The notes: generated from the sequence alone by a model not told the origin. A DNA stretch of 64,000 bases from ZC4RG30 sp035556135 (GCA_035556135.1 DATMFO010000003.1:1736001-1800000), one strand, 5' to 3'; counted from the stretch's first letter, positions 1-8,566 are shown. A program made the numbers and translations.

Positions 1-1133
1 TCCGCATGGTCGCGGTACAGCTCGATGGTGATCGGGCTCTGCGGCGTGTAGCCGTAGCGGCTCGAGAAAGACTGGATGCTGTCGCGCGCGATCTGCTCCA
101 CATAGGGACGCAGCGCCGCCGACTCGCTCTTGTGGAGCTGCAGCACCAGCTGCGGCTGCTCGATGCGGATGAAGTCGTACTGGTCGAGCGAGTCGATCAG
201 CTTCAGCGTGTTGGGGGTCACGGCGCCGAAGGGATGTCCTTCGAAGGCAGCCACCAGGTGGCCGCGCGCTTCCTCGATGCGGCCCAGCCGCATCAGGTTC
301 AGCCCCAGCTCGCGCCGCGCCGACCACAGCTCCGGCTGCACCTGCGCCGCCCGCTGCAGCCACACATCGGCCTCGCGGTAGCGCCGCCGCATCACCTCGA
401 AGTGCCCCAGCGTCTCGAACAGCGTGCCGAAGCGCGGGTTGTAGTCCAGCGTCGCCTTCACCAGCTCTGCCGGATCGCGGTTGCGCATCACCTCGACGGC
501 GGCCAGCAGCGTGAGGGCATCCAGCGGCGGCATCTTCTGCTGCACGGCCAGCTCCCGCGCCCGCGTGGCCTCGCGCGTGGCATCCTCGTAGCGGCCGCGC
601 TCGATGGCGATCGACGCCGCAGCCAGGTGCGCCTCGATGAGGTTGGGATCTTCCTTGATCAGCTCGCTGATGGCCTCGGACACATCCCCTTCGAACTCGG
701 CCACCGCAAAGCGCGTCATCGCCAGCCGCGCGCTCCTGTCGTCCGGGTTCTTGTCCAGCGCCTCGCGGAACAGCTCCTGTGCCTGCGAGGCCTGGCCGGC
801 CTCGAGGAACATGCGCCCCCAGCGCAGGCGGATCAGCACCGAATCCGGTTTCGCGGCCAATGCCTCGCGGAATGCCTCGTTGGCGGCCCGCAGGTCGCCC
901 ATGCCCAGCTGGGCCTCGGCACGCACATGCGCATCGCTGTTGCGCAGCAGCCCGGCATAACACTCGCGCGCCTGCGGCGTGCGACCCTGCCAGGCGTGCT
1001 CGTCGCACTTCTTCAGCGCCTCGGGGCGACGCGGGTCATAGTCGATCTCGGCGGCGGTGGCAGCAGCACCACCGAACAGGCCGGCGAGCAGCAGTGCGGT
1101 GACCGGGCCGCGCAGGCTCTCAGGGATTCGCAT
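1..1133 (-). CDS. TPR-repeat protein with peptidase MA-like C-terminal region (partial, cut by window start)
   Basis: The ATG at 1133 overlaps the stop of the upstream gene by 14 nt, and the frame stays open to base 1. The N-terminus (MRIPESLRGPVTALLLAG) is a signal peptide. Consecutive degenerate tetratricopeptide repeats follow, for example AEAQLGMGDLRAANEAFREA and RLRWGRMFLEAGQASQAQEL. The last visible residues, SRYGYTPQSPITIELYRDHA, resemble the start of the gluzincin-type peptidase MA domain, so a metallopeptidase module probably continues outside the window. It is the most distal visible gene of the minus-strand operon that begins with the DUF4159 gene. The catalytic HExxH would lie beyond the edge and is not visible. 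TPR call firm; peptidase call inferred. Confidence 0.7.
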   Translation of the reverse strand, partial: MRIPESLRGPVTALLLAGLFGGAAATAAEIDYDPRRPEALKKCDEHAWQGRTPQARECYAGLLRNSDAHVRAEAQLGMGDLRAANEAFREALAAKPDSVLIRLRWGRMFLEAGQASQAQELFREALDKNPDDRSARLAMTRFAVAEFEGDVSEAISELIKEDPNLIEAHLAAASIAIERGRYEDATREATRARELAVQQKMPPLDALTLLAAVEVMRNRDPAELVKATLDYNPRFGTLFETLGHFEVMRRRYREADVWLQRAAQVQPELWSARRELGLNLMRLGRIEEARGHLVAAFEGHPFGAVTPNTLKLIDSLDQYDFIRIEQPQLVLQLHKSESAALRPYVEQIARDSIQSFSSRYGYTPQSPITIELYRDHA

Positions 1134-2061
1134 TGCCCGTGCCCTCCACTTTCACGCCCAGCGCCGCGAAGCGCGCATCAATGCGCGCCCCCAGGCGGGC
1201 CATCTCCACCAGCACCGGCTCCAGGCGGGTGTAGTAGTCGTCTTCGGCCAGTTCGGCCTTGCGCGCCTTCAGCGTCGCCAGCTGCTCGCCGATGCGATCC
1301 TGCTCGGCGCGCAGCGCGGTGAGCTGCTCATCGCTGGCGAACAGCGCCGCACTGCCCAGCCGCGCCACCACGAAGCGCGAAGGTTCATTGCCCGAGATGC
1401 GCGCGCGCTCGGTGAGGATGGCCGTGTCCGACTTGAAGGAGTCGGCCACCTTGCGCACCGTGTAGTCGTAGGCCTCCTGCGCCGTGACATTGCCGTCCTT
1501 GTCCAGGTCCGCGGCCTCGCTCACCAGCGCCTCGGCCCAGTAGCCGCCGAAACGCGTGGCGTTGCGCTCGCCGCCCGATCGCGTGGCGGTGATCACCACG
1601 CGCCGCGGACCAGACCAGCCTTCTGCCAGCGCACCGCTGGTGCTGGTGGCATTGACGATCAGCTGCTGTGCGGGAATGCGGTCGAGCAGCTGCCTGAGTT
1701 CGGTGGCGGTGATGTCGTCACCCTCGATCATGTAGCGGTATTCGCGGCCGTCGTAGCTGCCGTGGCCCAGCATCACCAGCACGAACTGGTCGCCGGCGCC
1801 CAGCTGCTGCGCGGCCTGCTGCAATGCTGCGCGGATCTGCGTGCGCGTCGCGCCCTTGCCCGACAGGCGCTGCACGCGCTGCGCGTCGCCGGTGGCCGTG
1901 GCCGAGGCCTTCTCCACCGCGGCGCTCCACTTCTGGAAGCGCTCCTCGTATTCCGCCTCGCCGCCCTTGCCGGAGAGCACCAGCACATGCGTGGCGGCAC
2001 TGGCCGCGCCACACAGCGTGAGGCCCGCGAGCGCGACCATCCATCCGGCGCGGCGGCTCAC
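1120..2061 (-). CDS. exported caspase/C13-like protein apparently lacking the catalytic cysteine
   Basis: I chose the GTG at 2061 because it overlaps the upstream stop (GTGA) and gives a clean signal peptide, MSRRAGWMVALAGLTLCGAASA; an ATG at 2040 is the alternative. The mature part resembles caspase-fold C13-type proteins found in VWA/DUF4159 operons. The histidine motif MLGHGSYDG is present near residue 100. The position where the nucleophile is expected reads VNATSTSGAL (near 137-143), with no Cys, so it may be a pseudoenzyme or use another residue. A DKDGNVTAQEA stretch resembles a calcium-binding EF-hand loop. The C-terminus is a predicted coiled coil. Likely periplasmic; function unknown. 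Confidence 0.7.
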   Translation of the reverse strand: MSRRAGWMVALAGLTLCGAASAATHVLVLSGKGGEAEYEERFQKWSAAVEKASATATGDAQRVQRLSGKGATRTQIRAALQQAAQQLGAGDQFVLVMLGHGSYDGREYRYMIEGDDITATELRQLLDRIPAQQLIVNATSTSGALAEGWSGPRRVVITATRSGGERNATRFGGYWAEALVSEAADLDKDGNVTAQEAYDYTVRKVADSFKSDTAILTERARISGNEPSRFVVARLGSAALFASDEQLTALRAEQDRIGEQLATLKARKAELAEDDYYTRLEPVLVEMARLGARIDARFAALGVKVEGTGNANP

Positions 2062-4313
2062 AGCCTTCTCCAGTGGCGGCGCAGCAGCCACTCGCCGCCC
2101 TTCAGCAGCGCCAGCAGGAAGAAGGCCAGCGGCATGTTCCACAGGTCGAGCGTCTGGCGCTCCACCACGCCGGCACGCGAGTAGCGGATGGCCTCCGGCA
2201 GGCCGGACAGGTCATCCAGCGCCCAGTAGCGCGCGCCCGAATCCCTGGCAATGCGTTCCAGCATGGGTCGATGCTGCCACGAAGAGAACTGCTCCCGCAC
2301 GCCGTCGGCGCGGCGCAGATGGGCTACGGCACTGCCCACGGTTTCGCCGTTGCGCGTGGCCGTGAGCTCCAGGCGGTACATGCCCGGCAGGCGAGCATCC
2401 ACCGCAACCGTGTGGCGGCCATCGCCACGCCCGGAGGACTCGATGCGGGCCGGGACATCCGCGCCAGCCTCCGAGCTGGCCTCCACCTTGAGCACGGCAT
2501 CCTGCACCGGCAGGAAATCCTTGCCCAGCACCTCGGCCTCCAGGGTCACGGCCGCGTCATCTTCATAGACCGGCCGCGCTGCAGTGAGTGACACCGGCAT
2601 GGGCGCCGGCGCAGCCAGTGCGTACACGAGCTGGCGCCAGAAAGTCTCGTGCTTCTGGTCTTCCAGCGGCAGCAGCATCTGCCAGCGCCAGGTCGTGGCG
2701 GTGGCCATCACCCAGGTGGATCCGCGCCCGTAGCGCTGCGTGACCAGCAGCGGCGCCGTGGTGGCGCCCACGCCGGCGCCGGACGCTGCCTCAAGCAGCA
2801 CCACCGCACCGGGCCTGAGGTCGCCGATGATCTGGTAGTCGGCCAGCGGCGGCAATTCCGCCCAGGCCTTCTCGTTGGCCGCGGGGTCGGCATCGAGTCG
2901 CCCGACGATGGACTCGCGCCCGTAATCCGTGAGCTTCGCCTGGCCAGCGACGCGGCCATACGTGCGCTCCGCGCCACCCGGCAGCTTCGAGGGCAGCAGC
3001 GGCGCGATCTGCACGCGGCTCCAGCCACCATCACCCAGCCCGTCGCGCCCGCCGAGCATCAGCAGCGTGCCGCCGCGGCGATCCACGTATTCCTTCAGCC
3101 AGCCGTGCTGCTCCTGTGAAAGCTCCGCGGCCTCCAGGCTGCCGATGATCACTGCGTCGTAGCTGAACAGTTCCTCCTGCGTGGAGGGAAAGCCGTTTTC
3201 CAGCTCGGAGCCGGAGCTCAGGCCCTGGCGGTAGTAGCGGTTCGGCGTGGCGCGCACGGCGCTGGCCACGCGCACCGCGCTGTCGCCCTCGAGCGCGCGG
3301 CGGATGAACTTGTATTCCCAGCGCGGCTCGCCCTCGATGTAGAGCACGGCACGACGGCGTCCATCCACTTCCATCACCGCGTGGCGCTCGTTGTTGGCCA
3401 GCTGCGTCTCGCCACGCGCGCCATCAACGCTGACCTTCAGGTCACGCACGCCGGAGCTGCCCGCAGGAAATTCCACCAGCACCGTGGTGAGGCCCGGCTG
3501 TTCCGCCAGCTTCACGTCCTGGGCGGCGATCAGCACTCCGCCATCGTGCACACGCACGCGGGCGGTCTTCTGGTCCTGGTGACGGATGGAAACCGAAGCA
3601 CGCACCGTCGTACCGGCCATGGCCGTGCCCGGCACTGCCAGCTGCTCCAGCTCCAGGTCATTCACGGCCTGCTCGCGACCCACACCCACCGTGTGGATGG
3701 GAATGCCCTTGGCCGCCAGCTGCGCCAGCGCCGACTCGCTCAGCGTGTCACCGGTATCGGCGCCGTCACTGACCAGCACCACCGCGGCCACCGGGACACT
3801 GGCGGCCATCTGCGTGACGGTATCGAGTGCCTCGCCGATGCGGGTGCTGGCCGCGCCGCCATTGATGTCCTGCAGCCGGTCCACCGGCTGCGCGCGGTCG
3901 GAGAAGGCGAACAGGCGCAGGTCCGAGCGCTTGCCGATTTCCTCCAGCACGCCAGCTTCCAGGGCGGCCATCGCCTGCGCGCGGCGCGTGGGTGCGTTCT
4001 GCTCGTCGGAGCTGTTCATGCTGCCGGAGCTGTCCACCAGCACCGCCACCACGTTCTCGCGGTCCTTGATCTCCTCGACGTTGAGCACGGGCCGCCACAG
4101 CAGGAACAGCGCCAGCGCCAGGAAGGCGAACTGCAACGCCCCGAGCGTCAGTGCACGCGGCCACGAGAGCTGCCGGCGCAGCAGCGTGGCGATGATGGCC
4201 GCCAGGCCAATGGCGCCCAGGGCGAACAGCAGCCAGAGCGGCCAGCCGCGCGCGAAAGCCAGCTCGCCGCTGCGGAAAGCCCATACCGAGTGACCCAGCA
4301 GAAACTCCAGCAT
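2058..4313 (-). CDS. membrane-anchored von Willebrand factor A domain protein (BatA-like)
   Basis: This 751-residue protein has two N-terminal membrane segments (around WPLWLLFALGAIGLAAI and LGALQFAFLALALFLL). A VWA domain follows with the MIDAS motif DSSGS (VAVLVDSSGSMNSSDE) and the second motif VVLVSDGADTGD. The middle region has a glutamine-amidotransferase-like fold (LLMLGGRDGLGDGGW), then Ig-like segments, and a C-terminal hydrophobic stretch (LWNMPLAFFLLALL) before a basic tail. This is the usual layout of BatA/TerF-like proteins beside MoxR, DUF58 and DUF4159 genes. It lies 21 nt after the DUF4159 gene and overlaps the caspase-like gene. Role inferred: periplasmic scaffold in an envelope complex. 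Confidence 0.8.
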   Translation of the reverse strand: MLEFLLGHSVWAFRSGELAFARGWPLWLLFALGAIGLAAIIATLLRRQLSWPRALTLGALQFAFLALALFLLWRPVLNVEEIKDRENVVAVLVDSSGSMNSSDEQNAPTRRAQAMAALEAGVLEEIGKRSDLRLFAFSDRAQPVDRLQDINGGAASTRIGEALDTVTQMAASVPVAAVVLVSDGADTGDTLSESALAQLAAKGIPIHTVGVGREQAVNDLELEQLAVPGTAMAGTTVRASVSIRHQDQKTARVRVHDGGVLIAAQDVKLAEQPGLTTVLVEFPAGSSGVRDLKVSVDGARGETQLANNERHAVMEVDGRRRAVLYIEGEPRWEYKFIRRALEGDSAVRVASAVRATPNRYYRQGLSSGSELENGFPSTQEELFSYDAVIIGSLEAAELSQEQHGWLKEYVDRRGGTLLMLGGRDGLGDGGWSRVQIAPLLPSKLPGGAERTYGRVAGQAKLTDYGRESIVGRLDADPAANEKAWAELPPLADYQIIGDLRPGAVVLLEAASGAGVGATTAPLLVTQRYGRGSTWVMATATTWRWQMLLPLEDQKHETFWRQLVYALAAPAPMPVSLTAARPVYEDDAAVTLEAEVLGKDFLPVQDAVLKVEASSEAGADVPARIESSGRGDGRHTVAVDARLPGMYRLELTATRNGETVGSAVAHLRRADGVREQFSSWQHRPMLERIARDSGARYWALDDLSGLPEAIRYSRAGVVERQTLDLWNMPLAFFLLALLKGGEWLLRRHWRRL

Positions 4314-4334
4314 CGCGGCGGCGTCGCTCCCTGC

Positions 4335-5189
4335 CTAGTGCGTCATCGCGTAGAGCGCGTAGCTGATCGCGAAGCGATAGGCCAGCGCCGTCAGCGGCTG
4401 CGGATAATCCGCGTCGTCCGCGTGCTCCCAGGCATCACCCAGGTCCATGTTGAAATTGATGGCCACCATCAGGCGGCCCTTGTCGTCGAAGACACCGCGC
4501 CAGTGTGGCGTGTAGCCGTCGCGCTCGTAGGTCACACCGCTGCGCAGCGCATAGATGCCCGGGATCTGCACCTTCTGGTCCAGGTCGTAGAGCACATGGA
4601 ACACCTCGTGGTCGTCGGGGATGTCGACCACCTCGCGGCCGGGGAACACCCGCTGCATCGACTCCATGAAGCCTTCCCACTCTTCCGAGCCGTGGAAGTC
4701 ATCCACCATCAGGAAGCCGCCGCGCTCCAGGTATTCGCGCATGGCGGTCGCCTCCTCTTCATCGAGGTACCAGCGGCCCACTTCCACGGCATAGATGAAG
4801 GGATATTCGTAGAGCTCGGGATCGAGGGTCTGCACGCAGACGAACTCGTCGCGGCGCTTGCTGCCGCAACTGCGGGTGCGGAAGATCTCTTCGATGGCGT
4901 GTTCGGGCTCGGTGGCGTCGATGCGCGTGAGCCGGCGGATGCCCATCAGCAGGTGGTATTCGGCGTCGGGCGCGTCGGTCTGCCAGGCACCGGCACCGCC
5001 GCGACCGCGGCCGCCGCCGAACATGTTGCCGTTGTAGGCCAGGCGGGCGAAACGCAGCTCACGGTCTGGCAGCGCGACACTCGCGTCCCCATTGGCATTG
5101 CCGACAACTGCGCCGGACAGGAAGACACTCAGGCCGACGACAGCTGTCAGGCCGAGGTGCCGGCCCAACCGCCTGACTCGTGACCCCAT
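4335..5189 (-). CDS. DUF4159 domain-containing exported protein
   Basis: This 284-residue protein begins with a twin-Arg-containing signal sequence (MGSRVRRLGRHLGLTAVVGLSVFLSG). The body matches the DUF4159 pattern: RFARLAYNGN at the start, ELYEYPFIYAVEVGRW, the motif EYLERGGFLMVDDFHG, and a closing aromatic helix. The Gly-rich segment MFGGGRGRGGAG is a local insertion. DUF4159 genes usually accompany MoxR ATPase, DUF58 and VWA genes; here it leads the visible operon, 21 nt upstream of the VWA gene. The biochemical function of the family is not established. No MoxR or DUF58 gene is in this window. Confidence 0.85.
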   Translation of the reverse strand: MGSRVRRLGRHLGLTAVVGLSVFLSGAVVGNANGDASVALPDRELRFARLAYNGNMFGGGRGRGGAGAWQTDAPDAEYHLLMGIRRLTRIDATEPEHAIEEIFRTRSCGSKRRDEFVCVQTLDPELYEYPFIYAVEVGRWYLDEEEATAMREYLERGGFLMVDDFHGSEEWEGFMESMQRVFPGREVVDIPDDHEVFHVLYDLDQKVQIPGIYALRSGVTYERDGYTPHWRGVFDDKGRLMVAINFNMDLGDAWEHADDADYPQPLTALAYRFAISYALYAMTH

Positions 5190-5254
5190 GGACCCAAACT
5201 AACCTTGAAAGCGCTTCCGCGCCAGCCCACCCGGAGCGGTTCGCTTTTCGACGT

Positions 5255-6190
5255 CTATGCGGATTGCGCGAACAACCACGCCAGTAGTAAAGGGACCATC
5301 GTGAGCATGACCGCCGCCCACGTGGGCAGCGCCGCAAGCATGCGGGAACCCCGTACGCCCGCCGCCACTGCGCCCACCCCGACACCGCCGAGAAAGCCCA
5401 GCAGGTGCGAGAGCACATTGGTGGATACCGGTTCCTCGAAAGGCAGCAGCTGTGGCTGGGGCAACCCGGCCACCGGCACGCTGGACCCGGCGCCGAAGAA
5501 ACCCAGCATCGCAACACCGGCCACCAGCGGTGCCCAGCGCGTCAGTGGTGAACCGAATTGCCTTCCGCGCGCGCGCCAGGCGGCTGCGGCAACCAGTCCC
5601 AGTGCGGCGAACACGGCCGTCGATGCCCCTGCAGACACATAGCCGCTCGAGACTCCCAGCGAGGCCTCGATGAAATTGGCCGCGGTGGCTGCCAGCAGCA
5701 CCAGCAGCCAGGCGCGCGCGCTGCCCCACACCTGCGCCGCGGAATAGCCCAGCAGCGCGCCACTGCCAAGGTTGCCCAGCAGATGCTGGAAGTCCCAGTG
5801 CAGCGTCAGGGCCGTAAGGGCGCGCCACCATTCCCCGTTCCGCACCAGCGCCGGGTTCAGCGTCGCGGACTCATAGGGATCGATGCGGAACCAGCCCTGC
5901 GCCAGCAGGATGGGCGGCAACAGCAGCAGGATGCAGTAGAAGACGGAGCCCTTCCACGCGCCGGGCCTTGGCCTGACCGGCACTGCGGGCGCTGGCCGCC
6001 GGCGCCGCTCCTCCTCGTATTGCCAGAGATGGTGCTGGGCATGCGCCATCAGCGGCTGCTCCACCAGCAGGCAGTAACCCTCGGCTTCGACATCCACCTG
6101 GCTGTCGATGCCCACGGCGGTGAGCACGAAGGCACGCTCTTCGCAGGCCCGCCGGCTTGCGGCACGGAAGACCACCACCGGCTGCTGCAT
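5255..6190 (-). CDS. rhomboid family intramembrane serine protease
   Basis: About six hydrophobic segments follow a roughly 65-residue soluble N-terminal region (MQQPVVVFRAASRRACEERA), itself like the small domain seen before some proteobacterial rhomboids. Motifs: LHWDFQHLLGN (the conserved H-x4-GN element), the putative nucleophile serine in SAGASTAVFAALG, and the partner histidine in LSHLLGFLGG. A Ser-His intramembrane protease is the expected activity. I chose the ATG at 6190; an upstream ATG at 6247, three bases after the VOC stop, is possible, and neither has a clear ribosome binding site. A GlyGly-type sorting tail occurs on the protease at 40845, but whether this rhomboid processes it is unknown. 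Confidence 0.8.
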   Translation of the reverse strand: MQQPVVVFRAASRRACEERAFVLTAVGIDSQVDVEAEGYCLLVEQPLMAHAQHHLWQYEEERRRRPAPAVPVRPRPGAWKGSVFYCILLLLPPILLAQGWFRIDPYESATLNPALVRNGEWWRALTALTLHWDFQHLLGNLGSGALLGYSAAQVWGSARAWLLVLLAATAANFIEASLGVSSGYVSAGASTAVFAALGLVAAAAWRARGRQFGSPLTRWAPLVAGVAMLGFFGAGSSVPVAGLPQPQLLPFEEPVSTNVLSHLLGFLGGVGVGAVAAGVRGSRMLAALPTWAAVMLTMVPLLLAWLFAQSA

Positions 6191-6249
6191 GTGCCGGGAA
6201 TGGAGGCCCGTGCGGCAGGGTTCAAGGGGCCGCGGGCCGGGCGGCATGA

Positions 6250-6672
6250 CTATTTCGCGAACAGCTGGGCGGGATCGCGGAAGCTCTTGAACTCCAGCGC
6301 ATTGCCGCTGGGATCCTGGAAGAACAGGGTGGCCTGCTCGCCCACCTGGCCCTGGAAGCGGATGCCCGGCTCGATGCCGAAGGCCACGCCGGCCGCGCGC
6401 AGCCGCTCGGCCAGCGCGTGCCAGCTGGTCCATTCCAGCACCACGCCGAAGTGCGGCACGGGCACGTCCTTGCCATCCACCGCGTTGTACAGGGGGCGGC
6501 GCGCTGTGCCGGAGTGGTCCAGGTGCACCACCAGCTGGTGGCCGAAGAAGTCGAAGTCCACCCACTCGGCCGAACTGCGGCCTTCAGGGCAGCCAAGCAA
6601 TCCACCATAGAACTGGCGCGCCTCGGCCAGGTCGGCCACCGGCACCGCCAGATGAAAAGGTTGTAATGTCAT
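6250..6672 (-). CDS. VOC family (glyoxalase/dioxygenase-like) protein
   Basis: At 140 residues it has the length of a single VOC module pair. The opening FHLAVPVADLAEARQFY with the metal-ligand-type His, LVVHLDHS in the middle and LFFQDPSGNALEFKSF at the end are standard for this superfamily, including the C-terminal Glu ligand. It closely resembles annotated 'glyoxalase/bleomycin resistance/extradiol dioxygenase' small proteins of unknown substrate. It lies between the rhomboid and RES genes on the same strand with only 9 nt to the RES stop, so co-transcription is likely, but the shared function is not evident. Confidence 0.85.
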   Translation of the reverse strand: MTLQPFHLAVPVADLAEARQFYGGLLGCPEGRSSAEWVDFDFFGHQLVVHLDHSGTARRPLYNAVDGKDVPVPHFGVVLEWTSWHALAERLRAAGVAFGIEPGIRFQGQVGEQATLFFQDPSGNALEFKSFRDPAQLFAK

Positions 6673-6681
6673 CCGGCCAGT

Positions 6682-7404
6682 CTAGCCCCAGTCCGCGGCG
6701 AACTCGAAGCCCTGGCTGTGCAGCACCGAGTCGCGCTGCCAGGACACACGCGTGCGCGTCACGGTGAGCAGCCAGGACTGCTCTTCGGCCGGTGGGGATG
6801 TGAATGCGGAAGGCGTCAGCACCGCCGCGCAGGCGCCGGCTTTGGGATCACGCACGGAGGCATAGCGGATCACTGCGATGCCGGCCTCGCGCGCGGCGGC
6901 TGCCAGCTGCTGGCAGTGCCTGTAGTCGGTGCGCGAGGTCCACTGCGACTTGCTGCGCGTGAACGGTGGCGCGCGCAGGTCGATGGCGGTCCCGCCCACC
7001 CCGCACTGGAACAAGGTGTGCGCCAGCGGCTCCAGCTTCTGCAGCGCGGGGCTGTCCATCAGGAAACGCCAGCGCCAGTAGCCCAGTTCGGCGCAGGCGG
7101 TGCGCTGTTCGGCTGCGCCATAGAAGACACCGGGATCGGTGGCGGCGCGGAAGCGCGAACCGGTGGGAAAGCGCGGTGGATAACGGAACGGCGTGACCAG
7201 CAGGTAGTGCAGCCCCTGCGCCATGGCTGGCACGGGCGGCTTGCTGGTCTCGAGCAGCTGCTCCAGCTGGGCCTGCTCTTCCAGCGTGTCGACCAGGCGC
7301 ATGGTGGTGGCGCGGTGCTGCGCCTCGACGGCGCGCCACAGCCTGCCCCGCCAGCGCCGGCCTTCAGCCCCGACCGCGGCTGGCGTCCAGGTAGTGGAGG
7401 ACAC
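6682..7404 (-). CDS. RES family toxin (NAD+ phosphorylase-type)
   Basis: Shows the RES family core: GRLWRAVEAQH at the start, GSRFRAATDPGVFYGA with the conserved Arg and Tyr, and RTACAELGYWRW with the conserved Glu. Characterised RES toxins (for example MbcT, Res of Pseudomonas putida) deplete NAD+. It overlaps the end of the Xre antitoxin gene, as usual for the module. The start is uncertain: the domain includes WRAVEAQH, which lies upstream of the first ATG (7302). I therefore give the in-frame GTG at 7404; GTG 7422 is also possible. Substrate and toxicity are inferred from the family. Confidence 0.8.
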   Translation of the reverse strand: MSSTTWTPAAVGAEGRRWRGRLWRAVEAQHRATTMRLVDTLEEQAQLEQLLETSKPPVPAMAQGLHYLLVTPFRYPPRFPTGSRFRAATDPGVFYGAAEQRTACAELGYWRWRFLMDSPALQKLEPLAHTLFQCGVGGTAIDLRAPPFTRSKSQWTSRTDYRHCQQLAAAAREAGIAVIRYASVRDPKAGACAAVLTPSAFTSPPAEEQSWLLTVTRTRVSWQRDSVLHSQGFEFAADWG

Positions 7405-7744
7405 GCACCAGTCCTTCTGCACCGCGGATGAGATCCAGGGGTTTCGCGCCGAGCGCCAGGTTGTCGCTGCGCAGCCAGGTGCGCGCGTCAGCGTCGTTGC
7501 CCACCAGCGCGCCGAGCGAGCGATAAAGACGCACAAAGAGGAGCGCGAACTCCCACTCGCGGCGGCGTGCCGGCTGCAGCTGGTAGGTGCCACCCACGAG
7601 GCGGGACACCGTGGCGCCGCTCACACCCAGCACTTCTGCCAGCGCGGCCTGGCTGAGACCGAGGAATCCCGCGGCGCGCACTACCGCCTTGGTCAGCGTG
7701 GCGGAGGCGCCGGCCTCGTCTTCGGGTTGCGGCTGTGGACGCAT
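7364..7744 (-). CDS. Xre/MbcA/ParS-type antitoxin of the RES toxin
   Basis: This 126-residue antitoxin has an N-terminal Xre-like HTH (LGLSQAALAEVLGVSGATVSRL, residues about 29-50). The C-terminal MbcA/ParS toxin-binding part includes LRSDNLALGAKPLDLIRGAEGLVRVLHYLD, where the LGxxPLDLIR motif is diagnostic. It precedes and overlaps the RES gene. The ATG at 7744 has a good AAAGGAG site, but this lies in the 3' arm of a perfect inverted repeat (7751-7768), so expression may be controlled by autorepression or RNA folding. Confidence 0.88.
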   Translation of the reverse strand: MRPQPQPEDEAGASATLTKAVVRAAGFLGLSQAALAEVLGVSGATVSRLVGGTYQLQPARRREWEFALLFVRLYRSLGALVGNDADARTWLRSDNLALGAKPLDLIRGAEGLVRVLHYLDASRGRG

Positions 7745-7750
7745 GGTTGC

Positions 7751-7768
7751 TCCTTTCCGTAGAAAGGA
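7751..7768 (-). promoter_or_regulatory. inverted repeat with UACG loop covering the antitoxin ribosome binding site
   Basis: Perfect 7-bp arms TCCTTTC and GAAAGGA are separated by four bases. In the minus-strand mRNA the loop is C(UACG)G, a member of the very stable UNCG tetraloop class. The 3' arm contains the Shine-Dalgarno of the Xre antitoxin, whose ATG starts 7 nt later. As DNA it is also a dyad suited to an Xre dimer. Either or both roles are possible. Confidence 0.55.
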
Positions 7769-7772
7769 TAGG

Positions 7773-8423
7773 TCAGGTAATATTCTTCTGCAATACCGCG
7801 GTGGCCATCAGCTGGAGGCCGCGCAGGCTCACCTGGGTGAGCTGGGCGGAACCCGGATCACGGGCGGCCAGCAGCAGGTGGCGCCACACCTGTGGCTGGC
7901 GTTCCCAGCGCGGACGCACCCAGCCCGGCCGGTGCAGCGCGAGCCAGTCGAGATCCTGCAGGCGCAGTTGGGCGATGCGGTCGGCACAGGGCGCGGACAT
8001 GCCCAGCACCATGCGGGCCACCTGCCGGTCGGCACGCGCCAGGTGCCAGCCAAGGATCAGCACCCGCCGCACGAAGTCGGCCACACCGTTGCCGGCAAAC
8101 ACCGGCTCGGCGAACTGCGCCGGCAGGTCGTGCACCATGCGCGACTCCAGGTGGCGCCAGCGCGGCAGGTCGTTGAAGCCCCCATCGACCAGCAGCCAGG
8201 GCGCCGCCGCCAGCCGCTGCCTGGCACGCGCCGGCAGGTTGGACCAGAACGCGGACTGGCCGGCAAACAGCGCCGGGCAATGCCGCGCATCACTCGCCGA
8301 CATATCGGCGAGGAAGTCGATGCACTGCGCATTGATGTCGGACACTGCATCGAGAGAACCATCCGACAGCCATTTTCCCGCCTGCCACTGGCGCGCCGTC
8401 GACCTCATTGCCTGCGTTTCCAT
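7773..8423 (-). CDS. conserved-looking hypothetical protein divergent from FlhC-like regulator
   Basis: I do not recognise this 216-residue protein. The ATG at 8423 is preceded by GGAGTGGAG. There is no signal peptide or membrane segment; composition is rich in Trp, Arg and Leu (WLLVDGGFNDLPRW, RRVLILGWHLARADRQVARM), suggesting a helical soluble protein. Cysteines are few (C in NAQCIDFL, ARHCPALF, SAPCADR). It is transcribed divergently from the FlhC-like gene across a palindromic region. It ends 28 nt before the RES antitoxin on the same strand, so it could be co-transcribed with that module. A TTG start at 8495 would extend it into the palindrome and is less likely. Confidence 0.6.
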   Translation of the reverse strand: METQAMRSTARQWQAGKWLSDGSLDAVSDINAQCIDFLADMSASDARHCPALFAGQSAFWSNLPARARQRLAAAPWLLVDGGFNDLPRWRHLESRMVHDLPAQFAEPVFAGNGVADFVRRVLILGWHLARADRQVARMVLGMSAPCADRIAQLRLQDLDWLALHRPGWVRPRWERQPQVWRHLLLAARDPGSAQLTQVSLRGLQLMATAVLQKNIT

Positions 8424-8494
8424 CTCCACTCCGTCGCCAAAACTCCCTGTTCCCGACAAATATTCGCTCTTCGGCGTATATTTTGGAAGTTTCA

Positions 8495-8529
8495 AAATTG
8501 GGAAAATTTTCCCAATTTCAATTTTCCCG
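8495..8529. promoter_or_regulatory. 24-bp perfect palindrome plus extra half-site in the divergent promoter region
   Basis: Bases 8495-8518 form a perfect inverted repeat with 12-base half AAATTGGGAAAA and no spacer. The half-site AATTTTCCC recurs at 8520-8528, 15 bp after its copy at 8505-8513. The stretch is strongly AT-rich compared with its surroundings and lies between the divergent genes at 8423 and 8567. It looks like an operator. The lack of a loop and of a following T-tract argues against an intrinsic terminator. Confidence 0.6.
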
Positions 8530-8566
8530 TTTTTTCAGCCTGGTCACCAACAACAAGGAACAACAG

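Noticed and set aside
3381..5183. 600-codon open frame opposite the VWA and DUF4159 genes
   Set aside because: Antisense to two clear genes. No ribosome binding site or recognisable domain.
8495..8518. Palindrome as an intrinsic terminator
   Set aside because: There is no loop and no T-tract for either flanking gene, and it lies between divergent genes where terminators are not expected.
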